A stretch of 64,000 nt of DNA from an uncultured Bacilli bacterium (GCA_934122275.1 CAKOWI010000007.1:1-64000); one strand, 5' to 3'. Positions 16,510 through 25,951 are shown, numbered from the stretch's first letter. Program-made: numbers and translations. Notes: a model not told the origin generated them from the letters alone.

Positions 16510-18265
16510 AATTTTCTTTTAAATAATTGTATAAATTTTCTGCAACATCATGAGGCAAACTTTCTGAAAGTTCTTCAATTGTTAGTTCTTTTAATTTAGA
16601 TATAGTTTTATACTTTTTTAGTAATTCTTTTTTTCTTTTATCTCCAATACCCACTACATTATCAAGTATACTTGATAATGCACCTTTGCTTCTTATATCT
16701 TTGTGATAACTTATTGTAAACCTATGAACTTCATCACTCATTCTAGTTAATAGATGAAATATATCACTAGTCTTATCAATACCATATTCCTTTTGACTAG
16801 ATACTAATGCTGTAATAGTATGTTTATCATTTTTCTTAAGACCATATACAGGTATATCTAAATATAAACTATCTAAAATTTCTTTTGCAGCATTAATTTG
16901 TATTATTCCACCATCAACCAAAATAAGATCAGGTTTTTGTAAATGATCATGAAGTACTCTATAATATCTTCTATATATTACTTCTTGCATTAAGTGATAA
17001 TCATCTTTGTGTTCTAAAGTTATTTTAAACTTTCTATATTCTTTTTTATCTGGTTTACCATTAGAAAAAACAACCATTCCTGAAACAGTAAAAGTACCAA
17101 ATAGATGTGCATTATCAAAAATTTCTATTCTTTTTAAGTCATTTATACCTAATAATTTTCCAAGCTCATTGTTTGAATCAAATGTTCTTTTTTCATCCCT
17201 TGAAATTAATTCAAATTTTTCATCTAATACTATCTTAGCATTATCATATGCCATATCAACTAACTTTTTCTTTATTCCTTTAACTGGCACTACTACCTTT
17301 GTATTTAATGCATTAGACAATAATTCTTCATCAAAGTCATTACTTACTAATATTTCTTTAGGAATTTCATTTTTTTCATAAAAACTAATCACATAGTAAG
17401 ATAAAATATCAGAAATTTCATCTATAACAGGAAATACTTCCCCATCTCTTTTATTTATTCTTCCATCTCTTAAATGTAAAACTTGAAATGATATATAATC
17501 ATTTTTTAAATAGTAATTAATTACATCTCTATTAACATTATCATTTAAGCTAATCTTTTGTTTTTCTAGAACTTTATCTATATACTCAAGCATTTCTTTA
17601 TATTCCATAGCTTTTTCAAAATTCAAATGATTAGAGGCCTCTTCCATTTTATATTTTACTTTTTTAATAACATCATCATAATTTCCTTTTAAAAAGCTTG
17701 TTACTTCATCAATCATCTCTTTTTCTTTTGATGAATCAATATCATTAGCACAGTATCCTAAGCATTGTCCAATATGATAATATAAACAAACTTTATCAGG
17801 CATATTATGACATTTTCTAAATGGATATATTCTGTTTAATAGCTCTACTGTCTTTCTTGCAGCATTACTATTAGGGTAAGGTCCAAATAATTTTCCTTTA
17901 TGTCCTTTAATATTTCTAGGTCTTGATATAATAAGTCTTGGATGTTTTTCACTTGTAATTTCTATATAAGGGTATGATTTATTATCCTTTAGCATTATAT
18001 TATATTTTGGAGAATACTTCTTAATTAAATTAATTTCTAAAAGAAGAGATTCTACCTCTGTTTGAGTTACTATATATTCAAAGTCAACAATATTTTCTAC
18101 TAAAGCCTTAGTTTTTCCAGTATGCTCTCTATTAAAGTATGATGATACTCTTCTTTTTAGATTCTTAGCTTTTCCTACATATATTATTTTACCATCTACA
18201 TTTTTCATTAAATAACAACCAGGACTTGTTGTTAATAATCTTAATTTTTCTTTTATCCTATCCAT
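16508..18265 (-). CDS. uvrC: UvrABC system protein C
   Basis: Makes both incisions in nucleotide excision repair. The N-terminal GIY-YIG domain (GCYLMKN...IIYVGKAKNLKRR), the UVR motif that binds UvrB (about 195-235), the RNase H-like C-terminal nuclease domain (IEIFDNAHLFG, DLILVDGG, HRFTISYH) and the final helix-hairpin-helix (VVGIGDKRKKELL) are all present. 585 aa, slightly short but complete. The ATG after AGGTGA is chosen over a start three codons earlier. Confidence 0.97.
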   Translation of the reverse strand: MDRIKEKLRLLTTSPGCYLMKNVDGKIIYVGKAKNLKRRVSSYFNREHTGKTKALVENIVDFEYIVTQTEVESLLLEINLIKKYSPKYNIMLKDNKSYPYIEITSEKHPRLIISRPRNIKGHKGKLFGPYPNSNAARKTVELLNRIYPFRKCHNMPDKVCLYYHIGQCLGYCANDIDSSKEKEMIDEVTSFLKGNYDDVIKKVKYKMEEASNHLNFEKAMEYKEMLEYIDKVLEKQKISLNDNVNRDVINYYLKNDYISFQVLHLRDGRINKRDGEVFPVIDEISDILSYYVISFYEKNEIPKEILVSNDFDEELLSNALNTKVVVPVKGIKKKLVDMAYDNAKIVLDEKFELISRDEKRTFDSNNELGKLLGINDLKRIEIFDNAHLFGTFTVSGMVVFSNGKPDKKEYRKFKITLEHKDDYHLMQEVIYRRYYRVLHDHLQKPDLILVDGGIIQINAAKEILDSLYLDIPVYGLKKNDKHTITALVSSQKEYGIDKTSDIFHLLTRMSDEVHRFTISYHKDIRSKGALSSILDNVVGIGDKRKKELLKKYKTISKLKELTIEELSESLPHDVAENLYNYLKEN

Positions 18266-18296
18266 ATATATCACCTAAAACATTATATCATAAACT

Positions 18297-18322
18297 AAAA
18301 GAATGAAATAAATTTCATTCTC
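18297..18322 (-). terminator. Terminator of the 18330 gene
   Basis: GAATGAAA pairs with TTTCATTC, with TTTT following on the minus strand. Confidence 0.7.
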
Positions 18323-18329
18323 TTAAATT

Positions 18330-19433
18330 CTATTTTTTTATAGAACCAACACAATTATATTCATGTTTTTTACACAAAAATTTATAAATCAAATCTATGC
18401 TAAATTCTTCATCTCTATACATTCTCTTAATGTTATACATTCTCTTAATGTTATACATTCTCTTAATGTTATCGTATAATTTTCTAATAGCAGATGCATA
18501 ATCTAGTAACTGTTTTTCATTCATTAAAATTTCATCAAAATTCTTTAGTTTCGAAAAATCCTCTCCCCATACTAATTTTAGAGCATCAGTTTCATCAGTA
18601 TTTAACCCATCTATAAATGATGTCATTACTATTTCTTTTCTACATCTAATATGTCTAAATAAACTAAAATCAGAATCAGTATACTTGTTTATAGTCTCTA
18701 ATTTATATTGATCTCTAATCTTACATAAAGCTTTTTTATATGTTGCATAAATAGATTGCTTTGAATTGCTTGAATTCTTTGTTAATTTAGATAAAAAACT
18801 ATCATATTTATCTTTAGTATCTTCAAAACTTTCAGCTTTTAAACAAACAAAAAGAACTGTTTTTTGTAAAAGAGTAAGTTTACTTTCTGACATCATATTA
18901 TACATTATATTATTTATTGTGTCTTTTGTTTCAATGGTATCATTAAAATCATTTTGTTTATTTTCTTTTGGTATACTTTCCTTAGTATATTGTTCTATTT
19001 TTCTTTCCAAACCGTTTTTTAATTTTCTTTTAAGATTTGCTTTATAAACACGCATACCATTTTTCTTATACTCATTTAAAGTACTAATTAAAATTAAATA
19101 TCCATCATCATATAAATCCATAGTAAGACTAGAGTCATAACTCAAATCACTCATTGCTTCTTCTATTAGATATGAATAATCGTTAATTTCATCTATTGAA
19201 GTATCAGACATTTTAATGTTCTTGCACAAAATACGTTTTTCTATTTCCTCTTCAACATAATCAAATAATTGATTAAGGTTAATTAGGTCTTCATTATATA
19301 AACTTATATATGGTGATGTAATACTTTTAATCTCATTATTTGTTAGTCCAGTTTGCCAATACATTCTAACTATAGTATTTGTTATATCCTTTTCTTTACA
19401 TATAATTCCTTCAATATCTCTGTTTTTAATCAT
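18330..19433 (-). CDS. Divergent sigma-70-like protein (putative)
   Basis: 367 aa, not confidently placed in a family. Residues about 100-145 (DLYDDGYLILISTLNEYKKN and the basic stretch after it) follow the pattern of sigma region 2: D-L-x-x-x-G-x-x-x-L, a Tyr-rich turn and a basic helix. Residues about 185-245 (KLTLLQKTVLFVCLKAES, then SIYATYKKALCKIRDQYK) follow region 4 with a helix-turn-helix and a KAL.KIR end. The C-terminal 120 residues are extra, with a triple repeat of KRMYNI units. GGGGG precedes the ATG. It could instead be an unrelated helical DNA-binding protein. Confidence 0.5.
   Translation of the reverse strand: MIKNRDIEGIICKEKDITNTIVRMYWQTGLTNNEIKSITSPYISLYNEDLINLNQLFDYVEEEIEKRILCKNIKMSDTSIDEINDYSYLIEEAMSDLSYDSSLTMDLYDDGYLILISTLNEYKKNGMRVYKANLKRKLKNGLERKIEQYTKESIPKENKQNDFNDTIETKDTINNIMYNMMSESKLTLLQKTVLFVCLKAESFEDTKDKYDSFLSKLTKNSSNSKQSIYATYKKALCKIRDQYKLETINKYTDSDFSLFRHIRCRKEIVMTSFIDGLNTDETDALKLVWGEDFSKLKNFDEILMNEKQLLDYASAIRKLYDNIKRMYNIKRMYNIKRMYRDEEFSIDLIYKFLCKKHEYNCVGSIKK
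18418..18471. repeat. 18-bp tandem repeat, three units
   Basis: Three exact copies of an 18-base unit inside the sigma-like gene; each adds six residues (Asn-Ile-Lys-Arg-Met-Tyr), so copy number changes keep the frame. Confidence 0.9.
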
Positions 19434-19512
19434 ATTATAACCCCCTTGATTTTATAACCCTCTGATTGGCTACATATAATAGCACGTTTTAATGGATTTG
19501 TCAAAATCATAT

Positions 19513-19533
19513 AAAAAGCATCTAAATGATGCT
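19513..19533 (-). terminator. murE terminator
   Basis: AGCATC / GATGCT stem, ATTTA loop, T5 on the minus strand. Confidence 0.8.
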
Positions 19534-19545
19534 AAAATTATTTTG

Positions 19546-20943
19546 TTAATCGTCTATTTTTTCAATTCTAACTAAATTTTTACTTTCTAAATATTCTAAA
19601 ACACATTTTTTATCATTAAATGGGATTTTAACGTTATTTTTTATAATCATAACTTCTTCATGACCTTTACCTAAAATAAGTAATGCATCATTACTTTGCA
19701 ATAAATCAATTCCCTTTATTATGGCTTTTTTTCTATCCAATTCTATCTCATAATTATCATTTTTATTATCCTTTAACATATCATTTACTATTTGATTAGG
19801 ATCTTCATTATGAACATCATCACAAGTTATAATCGCCTTATCACATAAATCTGTTACTAGTTTCATCATAATAGGTCTTTTTGTTCTATCCCTATCACCA
19901 GTACAACCAAAAACAGTGTAGATATGTCCATCACATACTTCTTTTACCGTACTAATTACGTTTTGAATTGCATCTGGAGTATGAGCATAATCTACTATGA
20001 TACGATTATTTTTATATTCTACCATATCCATTCTTCCTGCTGGACAATTAATGTTTTCCAAAACATCTGCAATTGAAGAAAAAGTAATTCCTAACTCATG
20101 AAGAATAATTATAGTAACTAAAGCATTATATATGTTATATTTCCCAATTAGTGGCATATGAATATTTTGTTTAACATCATTATATATAAATGTAAAATAT
20201 GTGCCTAAAATACTCATTTGATAATCAGTTACTCTATAGTCACCACCCGTAAAGCCATACATTATATTATTATTATAATCTAATGTAAATAAGTCTTTAT
20301 TTTTATCATCATAATTAATTATTGCTTTTCCACCTGCTCGTACTTGATTAAATAACTTCATTTTACACTTCGCATAATTTTCCATAGTACCATGAATATT
20401 TAAATGATCTTGTGTTAAATTGGTAAATATAGCATATTCAAATTCAACATTTTCTAATCTTTGGTGCATTAATCCTTCACTAGATGCTTCTATAACTGCA
20501 TATCTATATCCTTCATCATATGCAGTTATTAACATATCATAAATTTCAGTTACTTCTGGTGTTGTATTTGGTAAATCACAAACCTTCTTATCCATAAAGA
20601 ATCCGACTGTTCCAATATAACAACATTTTTTATTTAATTTATTTAGTGCATCATATATCAAATATGCAGTTGTTGTTTTTCCATTAGTACCAGTGATTCC
20701 TACTATATGCATCTCATTTAAATATTTATTATAATTTTTCTTTAAGTAATCATTTAAATATGCCCTTGTATCTTTTACTATTTCATAATCTATGTCATAG
20801 TTTCCTTCTTCTGCAATTATCTTTGATGCACCATTTTTAATTGCTTGAGGTATAAAATCATGACCATCACCAACAATACCACGAAGTGCAACAAATATAT
20901 CTCCCTTTTTTACTTTTCTTGAATCAGTTCTAATATTTATCAT
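19546..20943 (-). CDS. murE: UDP-MurNAc-tripeptide synthetase
   Basis: 465 aa from the ATG before INIRTDSRKVKKGD; a longer in-frame extension of 22 residues has no matching family sequence. Contains the P-loop GITGTNGKTTTA (about 82-93), EASSEGLMHQRL, TNLTQDHLNIHGTM, VDYAHTPDAI and FGCTGDRDRTKRP. It adds the third residue of the stem peptide. At the specificity loop it reads DDVHNEDP, not the DNPR of meso-diaminopimelate enzymes, so lysine or another amino acid is likely. Monocistronic with its own terminator. Confidence 0.95.
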   Translation of the reverse strand: MINIRTDSRKVKKGDIFVALRGIVGDGHDFIPQAIKNGASKIIAEEGNYDIDYEIVKDTRAYLNDYLKKNYNKYLNEMHIVGITGTNGKTTTAYLIYDALNKLNKKCCYIGTVGFFMDKKVCDLPNTTPEVTEIYDMLITAYDEGYRYAVIEASSEGLMHQRLENVEFEYAIFTNLTQDHLNIHGTMENYAKCKMKLFNQVRAGGKAIINYDDKNKDLFTLDYNNNIMYGFTGGDYRVTDYQMSILGTYFTFIYNDVKQNIHMPLIGKYNIYNALVTIIILHELGITFSSIADVLENINCPAGRMDMVEYKNNRIIVDYAHTPDAIQNVISTVKEVCDGHIYTVFGCTGDRDRTKRPIMMKLVTDLCDKAIITCDDVHNEDPNQIVNDMLKDNKNDNYEIELDRKKAIIKGIDLLQSNDALLILGKGHEEVMIIKNNVKIPFNDKKCVLEYLESKNLVRIEKIDD

Positions 20944-21031
20944 AATACCACCATTTTCTACATTATATAACATATTATATAATATATTTGAAAAACTAAC
21001 AATAATCATTTATAATATTTTTGGTGATTTT

Positions 21032-21580
21032 ATGTTTACAATAGAAAATAATGTATCAAATGAAATTATAATAAATAAATCAAGATTTATATGCTATCTT
21101 TTTAAAGTAGATAATTTATATGATGTAAAAAAATACATAGAAGAAATAAAATTAGAATATAAAGATGCAACTCATTATTGCTATTCATACATAATAGGAA
21201 ATGTAAAAAAAGCATTTGATGATAAAGAACCTAGTCATACAGCTGGATTACCTATGTTAAATGTACTTGAAAATAAAAAGTTAGATAACATATTAGCTAT
21301 TGTTGTAAGATATTTTGGTGGTACTAAATTAGGAGCTGGTGGCTTAGTTAGAGCATATACTGAAGCAGTTACAAAGTGTTTAGATAAAACAAAAATAATT
21401 AGAAATATAAAGCTACTAAGCAAGAAAATAAAATTCAAATATGAAGACATAAATACGATAAATTATTTATTAAAAGATTATAAAATAACTTATAAAGAGT
21501 ATGACTCTGATGTAATTTATGAATTTATTTATGAAGAAAATAACTATCCCGATGGCATAGACAAATATTTAATAAAATAA
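21032..21580 (+). CDS. YigZ/IMPACT family protein
   Basis: 182 aa. KSRFICYLFKV, DATHYCYSYIIG and AIVVRYFGGTKLGAGGLVRAY are hallmark segments of the UPF0029/IMPACT N-terminal domain, followed by the short ferredoxin-like C-terminal domain. Family members are linked to translation or ribosome regulation, but the bacterial role is not settled. GGTGATTTT precedes the ATG. Divergent from murE. Confidence 0.9.
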   Translation: MFTIENNVSNEIIINKSRFICYLFKVDNLYDVKKYIEEIKLEYKDATHYCYSYIIGNVKKAFDDKEPSHTAGLPMLNVLENKKLDNILAIVVRYFGGTKLGAGGLVRAYTEAVTKCLDKTKIIRNIKLLSKKIKFKYEDINTINYLLKDYKITYKEYDSDVIYEFIYEENNYPDGIDKYLIK

Positions 21581-21622
21581 AAAATCAAAGGATTAAGCTT
21601 TTTAAAGTTTTCCTTTGATTTT
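21581..21622. terminator. Bidirectional terminator
   Basis: AAAATCAAAGGA pairs with TCCTTTGATTTT around an AT-rich loop; separates the yigZ-like gene from the opposing trxA-pilin unit. Confidence 0.85.
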
Positions 21623-21628
21623 ATTAAG

Positions 21629-22087
21629 TTAATTCGTACTCTGACCCGTACAAAGTTTATCGGATTCTCCTGTTTCTAATTTCTGTTCTTTGCATCCACA
21701 ATCGTTATATGTTCCACTATCTAAAATAATGAAATACATTAGTTTAACATCATCGCTGTCCATTGCACTTTTACATTTTTTAATATTAACTACAATACCT
21801 TCTTTAATTTTATTTAAATCCTTAATGCTAACATAATCGCCATCAATTAATTTTTTTACTTCTACAGATTTTGTATCAGTCGGTGTTAAATTATAAATTA
21901 CACTAGGATTATCTGCAACATAACTTTTAGCACCAGTTAAAACAGAACTAATTTGATTTTCAAGGTTTTTTTCATCTTGTTTCTTTCTTATGCTGTTTAC
22001 TGCAACAGTACTTATTGATAACAATATTCCCAAAATTACTATTACAGCTAGTAACTCTACTAGAGTAAATCCTCTCTTACTTTTCAT
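21629..22087 (-). CDS. Type II/IV pilin-like prepilin (pseudopilin)
   Basis: 152 aa. The N-terminus MKSKRG then FTLVELLAVIVILGILL is a class III signal: basic leader, cut after Gly, Phe at +1 and Glu at +5 of the mature protein. The C-terminal head has paired Cys residues (CGC, CTG), suggesting a disulfide loop. The start lies 11 bases inside the trxA 3' end with GGGTGAG upstream, so it is coupled to trxA. No prepilin peptidase or assembly ATPase is in the window. Could belong to a competence-type pseudopilus. Confidence 0.85.
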   Translation of the reverse strand: MKSKRGFTLVELLAVIVILGILLSISTVAVNSIRKKQDEKNLENQISSVLTGAKSYVADNPSVIYNLTPTDTKSVEVKKLIDGDYVSIKDLNKIKEGIVVNIKKCKSAMDSDDVKLMYFIILDSGTYNDCGCKEQKLETGESDKLCTGQSTN

Positions 22088-22385
22088 CTTCACTCACCCA
22101 GCTTTCAAACTCAGAAAGACTCATAAATCCAGTTCTTCTTTTAATTTCTTTTCCATTTTCTAGTACAACAACCGTTGGAATAGAAAATACTTGATATTTA
22201 TTAGCTAATTCATTTGATTCATCAACGTTTACTTTAAGAATATCTAGCTTGCCTTCTCCATCATAACTTTCAATTACTTTCGAAAGCATCTTACACGGAC
22301 CACACCAGTCCGCATAAAAATCAATTATTACTTTTTTATCCTTAATTTCATTTTCAAATTCTTTTTCATTTATATGTTTTATCAT
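22077..22385 (-). CDS. trxA: Thioredoxin
   Basis: 102 aa with WCGPC (Cys28, Cys31), the cis-Pro loop FSIPTVVV and a full thioredoxin fold. Disulfide reductase of the cytoplasm. AGGTGA precedes the chosen ATG. It overlaps the pilin-like gene downstream, which has Cys pairs, a possible but unproven functional link. Confidence 0.93.
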   Translation of the reverse strand: MIKHINEKEFENEIKDKKVIIDFYADWCGPCKMLSKVIESYDGEGKLDILKVNVDESNELANKYQVFSIPTVVVLENGKEIKRRTGFMSLSEFESWVSEDEK

Positions 22386-22428
22386 TATTATCACCTATAT
22401 TATCTTTATATTATCATTTTTAATCATA

Positions 22429-23346
22429 TTAATATTCTGAATCATCATAATAATCTTCTGAATCGTCATAGTAATAATCATCATCTGAATAGTCATCATC
22501 CGAATAATCATCGTCAGAGTAATCGTCATCTGAATAGTCATCATCCGAATAATCATCGTCAGAACCATCGCTATCATCATCTGTATCTGAATCATCCGTA
22601 TCTGAGTCATCTGTATCTGAATCATCTGTATCCGAATCATCAGAGTCATTATTTTTATCTTCTGTTCTTTTGCCAAGAAGTTTATTATCACTACTTAATT
22701 TTTCAATTTGAGAGTCAGTCGCTAGATCATTTTCAACTAAGTTACTAGCTATTTCATCGTTTAAATCACTATATGTATCAATGGTATTTTCTTCATTTAT
22801 TTTTTCAGTTGCAAACTTTTCACTTGTATATAAGCCACTATTTAGTTTATTTAAAACAACTGTTTTTTCTAATATTGTATTAGATATTACTGATTCATGA
22901 AATGATTTAAAATTTAAATTTGGTAACCATAAAACTAATAGCATATTAAACATAAATATAACTATTACTGGTATATAACATAAAACACCAAATAATTTAT
23001 AAAATATACCAGCTTCTACCATAGTATCAGTTAATTTATCTTTAAGTTTAACTTTCTTACTTAATTTATCAAATGCAAAAATACATATTAATAATATTAA
23101 AACATGGAAAATTACTCTCCAAAGTATTATGTTAATTGATTTTATTCCAGCTGCTTTACCAAAAAAGTTAAAGAATGGTAAAATAGTTATCAAATATTTA
23201 CAAGCAAGCTTACTTACTATGCTAGCTACTAAAGTTGAACAAAAAAATACAACACTATCTACTATTCCTTTTAAGATACCAGCATTATATCCTATGTATA
23301 GTCCAAATAATGCAACTAATATTAATATTATATCCACAAAGTTCAT
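22429..23346 (-). CDS. CvpA-family membrane protein with acidic Asp/Ser/Tyr repeat tail
   Basis: 305 aa. Four membrane helices (about 3-25, 28-50, 73-97, 115-142) match CvpA/colicin V production-like proteins (FVDIILILVALFGLYIGYNAGI at the N-terminus). From about 235 the chain is low complexity: four Asp-Ser-Asp-Thr units, then six Asp-Asp-Tyr-Ser units, about 70 acidic residues in all. The tail is encoded by near-perfect short DNA repeats at 22440-22640 and may vary in length. Role of the tail unknown; it may bind cations. Confidence 0.8.
   Translation of the reverse strand: MNFVDIILILVALFGLYIGYNAGILKGIVDSVVFFCSTLVASIVSKLACKYLITILPFFNFFGKAAGIKSINIILWRVIFHVLILLICIFAFDKLSKKVKLKDKLTDTMVEAGIFYKLFGVLCYIPVIVIFMFNMLLVLWLPNLNFKSFHESVISNTILEKTVVLNKLNSGLYTSEKFATEKINEENTIDTYSDLNDEIASNLVENDLATDSQIEKLSSDNKLLGKRTEDKNNDSDDSDTDDSDTDDSDTDDSDTDDDSDGSDDDYSDDDYSDDDYSDDDYSDDDYSDDDYYYDDSEDYYDDSEY
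22440..22640. repeat. Short tandem repeats coding the acidic tail
   Basis: 12- to 15-base units coding Ser-Asp-Asp-Asp-Tyr and Ser-Asp-Thr-Asp-Asp; the DNA alternates TCATCATC, TCCGAATAA and TCGTCAGAG blocks. Confidence 0.75.
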
Positions 23347-23491
23347 ATGAATTCCTCCTATTTTTACGATTATATTATATAATATTTTAATTAAAAATCA
23401 TACTAATTTATTATTAGGTTTACATAAAAATGTATACCTTATTCAAAATAATTACTATTTGTGTTAAAATATTAAATGAAAGGAATTAATT

Positions 23492-24439
23492 ATGGTAATT
23501 GTATATAAAATAAGTGATAATACAAAGGAAAAAATGATAGATTATTATAGTGATAAAAAAAGAGAAAAAACACCACCATACTCCATATTTCAAGCTGAAG
23601 AAGGTGGAACAATAATTACTCTTTATGAATCTGGAAAAGTAATGTTTCAGGGAATTAGTGCTGATGTTGATGCTAATATGTGGAAAGATATGGAAGCTCA
23701 TTTAAATAATGGTAAAATGCCTGAAGAACAAAAGAAAAAAGAAAAAGAAAAGAAAGACGAAAAAGAATTATATGAAGAAAGAAAGAAATATTATTACATT
23801 AATTCTATAGGATCTGATGAGGTTGGAACTGGTGATTACTTCGGACCTATTGTTGTTACAGCTTCTTTTGTATCTAAAGATAATATACCTTTTTTAGAAG
23901 AATTAGGTGTTAGAGATTCTAAAAAATTAACTGATCAAAAAATATTAGAAATCGTCCCTAAAATAATTAAGAAAATTCCTTATGAAACTATTATATATTC
24001 TAATGAAGAGTACAATAATAATCCAGATTATAACATGAATAAAATAAAAGCTATACTACATAATAAAGCTTTGCTTGGGTTAATGAAGAAAGAAAATTTT
24101 AATTATGATAAAGTAGTAGTAGATCAATTTTGTTATCCAAGAAACTATTTTAATTACTTAAAAGAATCAAATAACGTATTTAGAAAAATAGATTTTACAA
24201 CTAAAGCAGAAGATAAGTGTTTATCCGTTGCATGTGGTTCTTTAATAAGTAGATATATATTTATCAAAGAAATGGATAAAATATCTAAAATGCTTGGCAA
24301 GACAGTTCCAAAGGGTGCTGGTATTCAAGTAGATGAATATGGTTGTATGATAGTTAAAAAATATGGTAAAAATATGTTAAATAAAATAGCTAAATTAAAT
24401 TTTAAAAATACTGATAAAATACTTAAAAACGAGGGATAA
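23492..24439 (+). CDS. rnhC: Ribonuclease HIII
   Basis: 315 aa. A TBP-like N-terminal substrate-binding domain (about 1-80), a charged Lys/Glu linker, then the type 2 RNase H domain with GSDEVGTGDYFGP, holding the first catalytic Asp and Glu. Later elements are VRDSKKLTD, VVVDQF and a Lys/Asp-rich end. Removes RNA from RNA-DNA hybrids. AAAGGAATTA precedes the ATG. Confidence 0.95.
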   Translation: MVIVYKISDNTKEKMIDYYSDKKREKTPPYSIFQAEEGGTIITLYESGKVMFQGISADVDANMWKDMEAHLNNGKMPEEQKKKEKEKKDEKELYEERKKYYYINSIGSDEVGTGDYFGPIVVTASFVSKDNIPFLEELGVRDSKKLTDQKILEIVPKIIKKIPYETIIYSNEEYNNNPDYNMNKIKAILHNKALLGLMKKENFNYDKVVVDQFCYPRNYFNYLKESNNVFRKIDFTTKAEDKCLSVACGSLISRYIFIKEMDKISKMLGKTVPKGAGIQVDEYGCMIVKKYGKNMLNKIAKLNFKNTDKILKNEG

Positions 24440-24440
24440 A

Positions 24441-24680
24441 ATGCACATTGATAGTAATATAAATTACAGAAATTATATGATTGTTGCAAAAGATGATGAT
24501 TTAAGAAGAATATACATAACAACTCATAATTATAAAGAAGGAAGTCTAAATTTTGAAAACAATAAAAAAATATTTAATGAATATATAAAATATGCTACAT
24601 TAAATAGTTATAGAATAATACAGTTAAACAAATATCCTATACAAGCACAAAATGATACTAAAACCTCTAAGCATATATAG
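24441..24680 (+). CDS. Hypothetical protein, 79 aa
   Basis: Starts one base after the rnhC stop, with GAGGG in the rnhC 3' end as the ribosome binding site, so it is coupled to rnhC. Mostly charged and aromatic, no membrane segment, no motif known to me. Confidence 0.6.
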   Translation: MHIDSNINYRNYMIVAKDDDLRRIYITTHNYKEGSLNFENNKKIFNEYIKYATLNSYRIIQLNKYPIQAQNDTKTSKHI

Positions 24681-24682
24681 AA

Positions 24683-24707
24683 AAAAAGACGAAAAACTCG
24701 TCTTTTT
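24683..24707. terminator. Bidirectional terminator
   Basis: AAAAAGACGA pairs with TCGTCTTTTT; between rnhC operon and the opposing glycosyltransferase gene. Confidence 0.85.
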
Positions 24708-25941
24708 AATTTATGTTTGTTTTACTATGTTCTACTCTAACCCACTTTACGTCTTTTTTTACCAAAGCTTTAATAGCACAAGGAATATAGCTAATCATAA
24801 ATACTGGATTATAAAACAAAACTTTGATTTTACTTTTAGTAGTTAAGTTAATTTTTTTACCCTCTAATATAACTATTACTAAACTCATAATAAATAAAGC
24901 TAAATATATTATTAATGACAAGATCAAGAATTCAAGAAATAAATTTCTCCATAAACTATTACTAAAAACAAAATTATAAATTGTTAATATAGCTAATGAT
25001 AAATACCACAGTACAATTCCAATTATTATAAATATATATGGTATTATTCCTAATCCTTCATCTATCTTAGAACCATTATTATTTCCATCTTTACTTATCG
25101 ATTTAATAATCTTCTTACTATATTTTTTTCTCACATCAAAATACCCTTTAATCCATCTTATTCTTTGATTAATTGTATCTTTATACTTTACAGGTTGTTC
25201 ATCATAAAAAACAGATTTTGTATTATAATACGTAGTTAAATTATTTAGTGTAGCAAAAGAACTAAGTTCATAATCTTCAGTTAATGAATTAAAAGGATAT
25301 CCCTTTAACTCATCTATTATTTCACCTCTAATATAAAAACCTGTTCCTGAAAACGTTATATTCTTTGTTTTCTTATTTTTTATAGAATTAAAAACAGTAT
25401 TAACAAGTGAAAAAGTAAGAGCTGAAGAAGCTGCAACTACACTTTCGTTTCCATTTTTACAATTTCTGTATCCAGATGCCAAATCATATCCTTTATCAAA
25501 TACCGGAATCATATTTTTTAAATAATTTTTATCTAAAATGTTATCAGCATCAAAGACAAAATATGCATCATAACTTTTAGTATTTAAAATATATTTAATA
25601 GCTTCATCTAACGCATATCCCTTTCTTTGTAAATTAAGTTTCTTTCTTAAAAATACTGTTGCATTATACTTCTTGCATATATTAACCGTTTCGTCTTTTA
25701 AAGACTCAACTATAACATATACATCACTCATATTTACCTCTACACTTTGATTCTTAATACTTATAAGTAATCCTTCAATTACACTTGACTCATATCTAGC
25801 TGGTATTAGAAAACAAAAATTATGACCAGCTAAACTCTTTTTAGGTAAATTATTATTTTTTCTAGTTAGAAAAAAGCAAGTAAACATCATGATAAGTCCA
25901 GTTAATATAAATAAAGCTGAAATAATCCTAATTGTAATCAT
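24706..25941 (-). CDS. Membrane glycosyltransferase, family 2 (processive type)
   Basis: 411 aa. An N-terminal membrane helix, a GT2 catalytic domain with IPARYESSVIEGLL, VFDADN (DxD), SGTGFYIRGE, LTEDYELS and QRIRW (the QxxRW signature of processive beta-glycosyltransferases), then three C-terminal helices. Similar enzymes polymerise exopolysaccharides such as hyaluronan or poly-GlcNAc. No export partner is adjacent, so the product is unknown. It precedes nothing on its strand but the terminator. Confidence 0.9.
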   Translation of the reverse strand: MITIRIISALFILTGLIMMFTCFFLTRKNNNLPKKSLAGHNFCFLIPARYESSVIEGLLISIKNQSVEVNMSDVYVIVESLKDETVNICKKYNATVFLRKKLNLQRKGYALDEAIKYILNTKSYDAYFVFDADNILDKNYLKNMIPVFDKGYDLASGYRNCKNGNESVVAASSALTFSLVNTVFNSIKNKKTKNITFSGTGFYIRGEIIDELKGYPFNSLTEDYELSSFATLNNLTTYYNTKSVFYDEQPVKYKDTINQRIRWIKGYFDVRKKYSKKIIKSISKDGNNNGSKIDEGLGIIPYIFIIIGIVLWYLSLAILTIYNFVFSNSLWRNLFLEFLILSLIIYLALFIMSLVIVILEGKKINLTTKSKIKVLFYNPVFMISYIPCAIKALVKKDVKWVRVEHSKTNIN

Positions 25942-25951
25942 ATAACCCTCA

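Noticed and set aside
18330..19433. Transposase or phage protein
   Set aside because: No DDE, Ser or Tyr recombinase motif and no terminal inverted repeats; the sigma-like pattern fits better.
22395..22691. Met/Ile/Thr-rich reading frame overlapping the acidic-tail repeats
   Set aside because: It is an out-of-frame reading of the same simple repeats in the CvpA-like gene and has no RBS.
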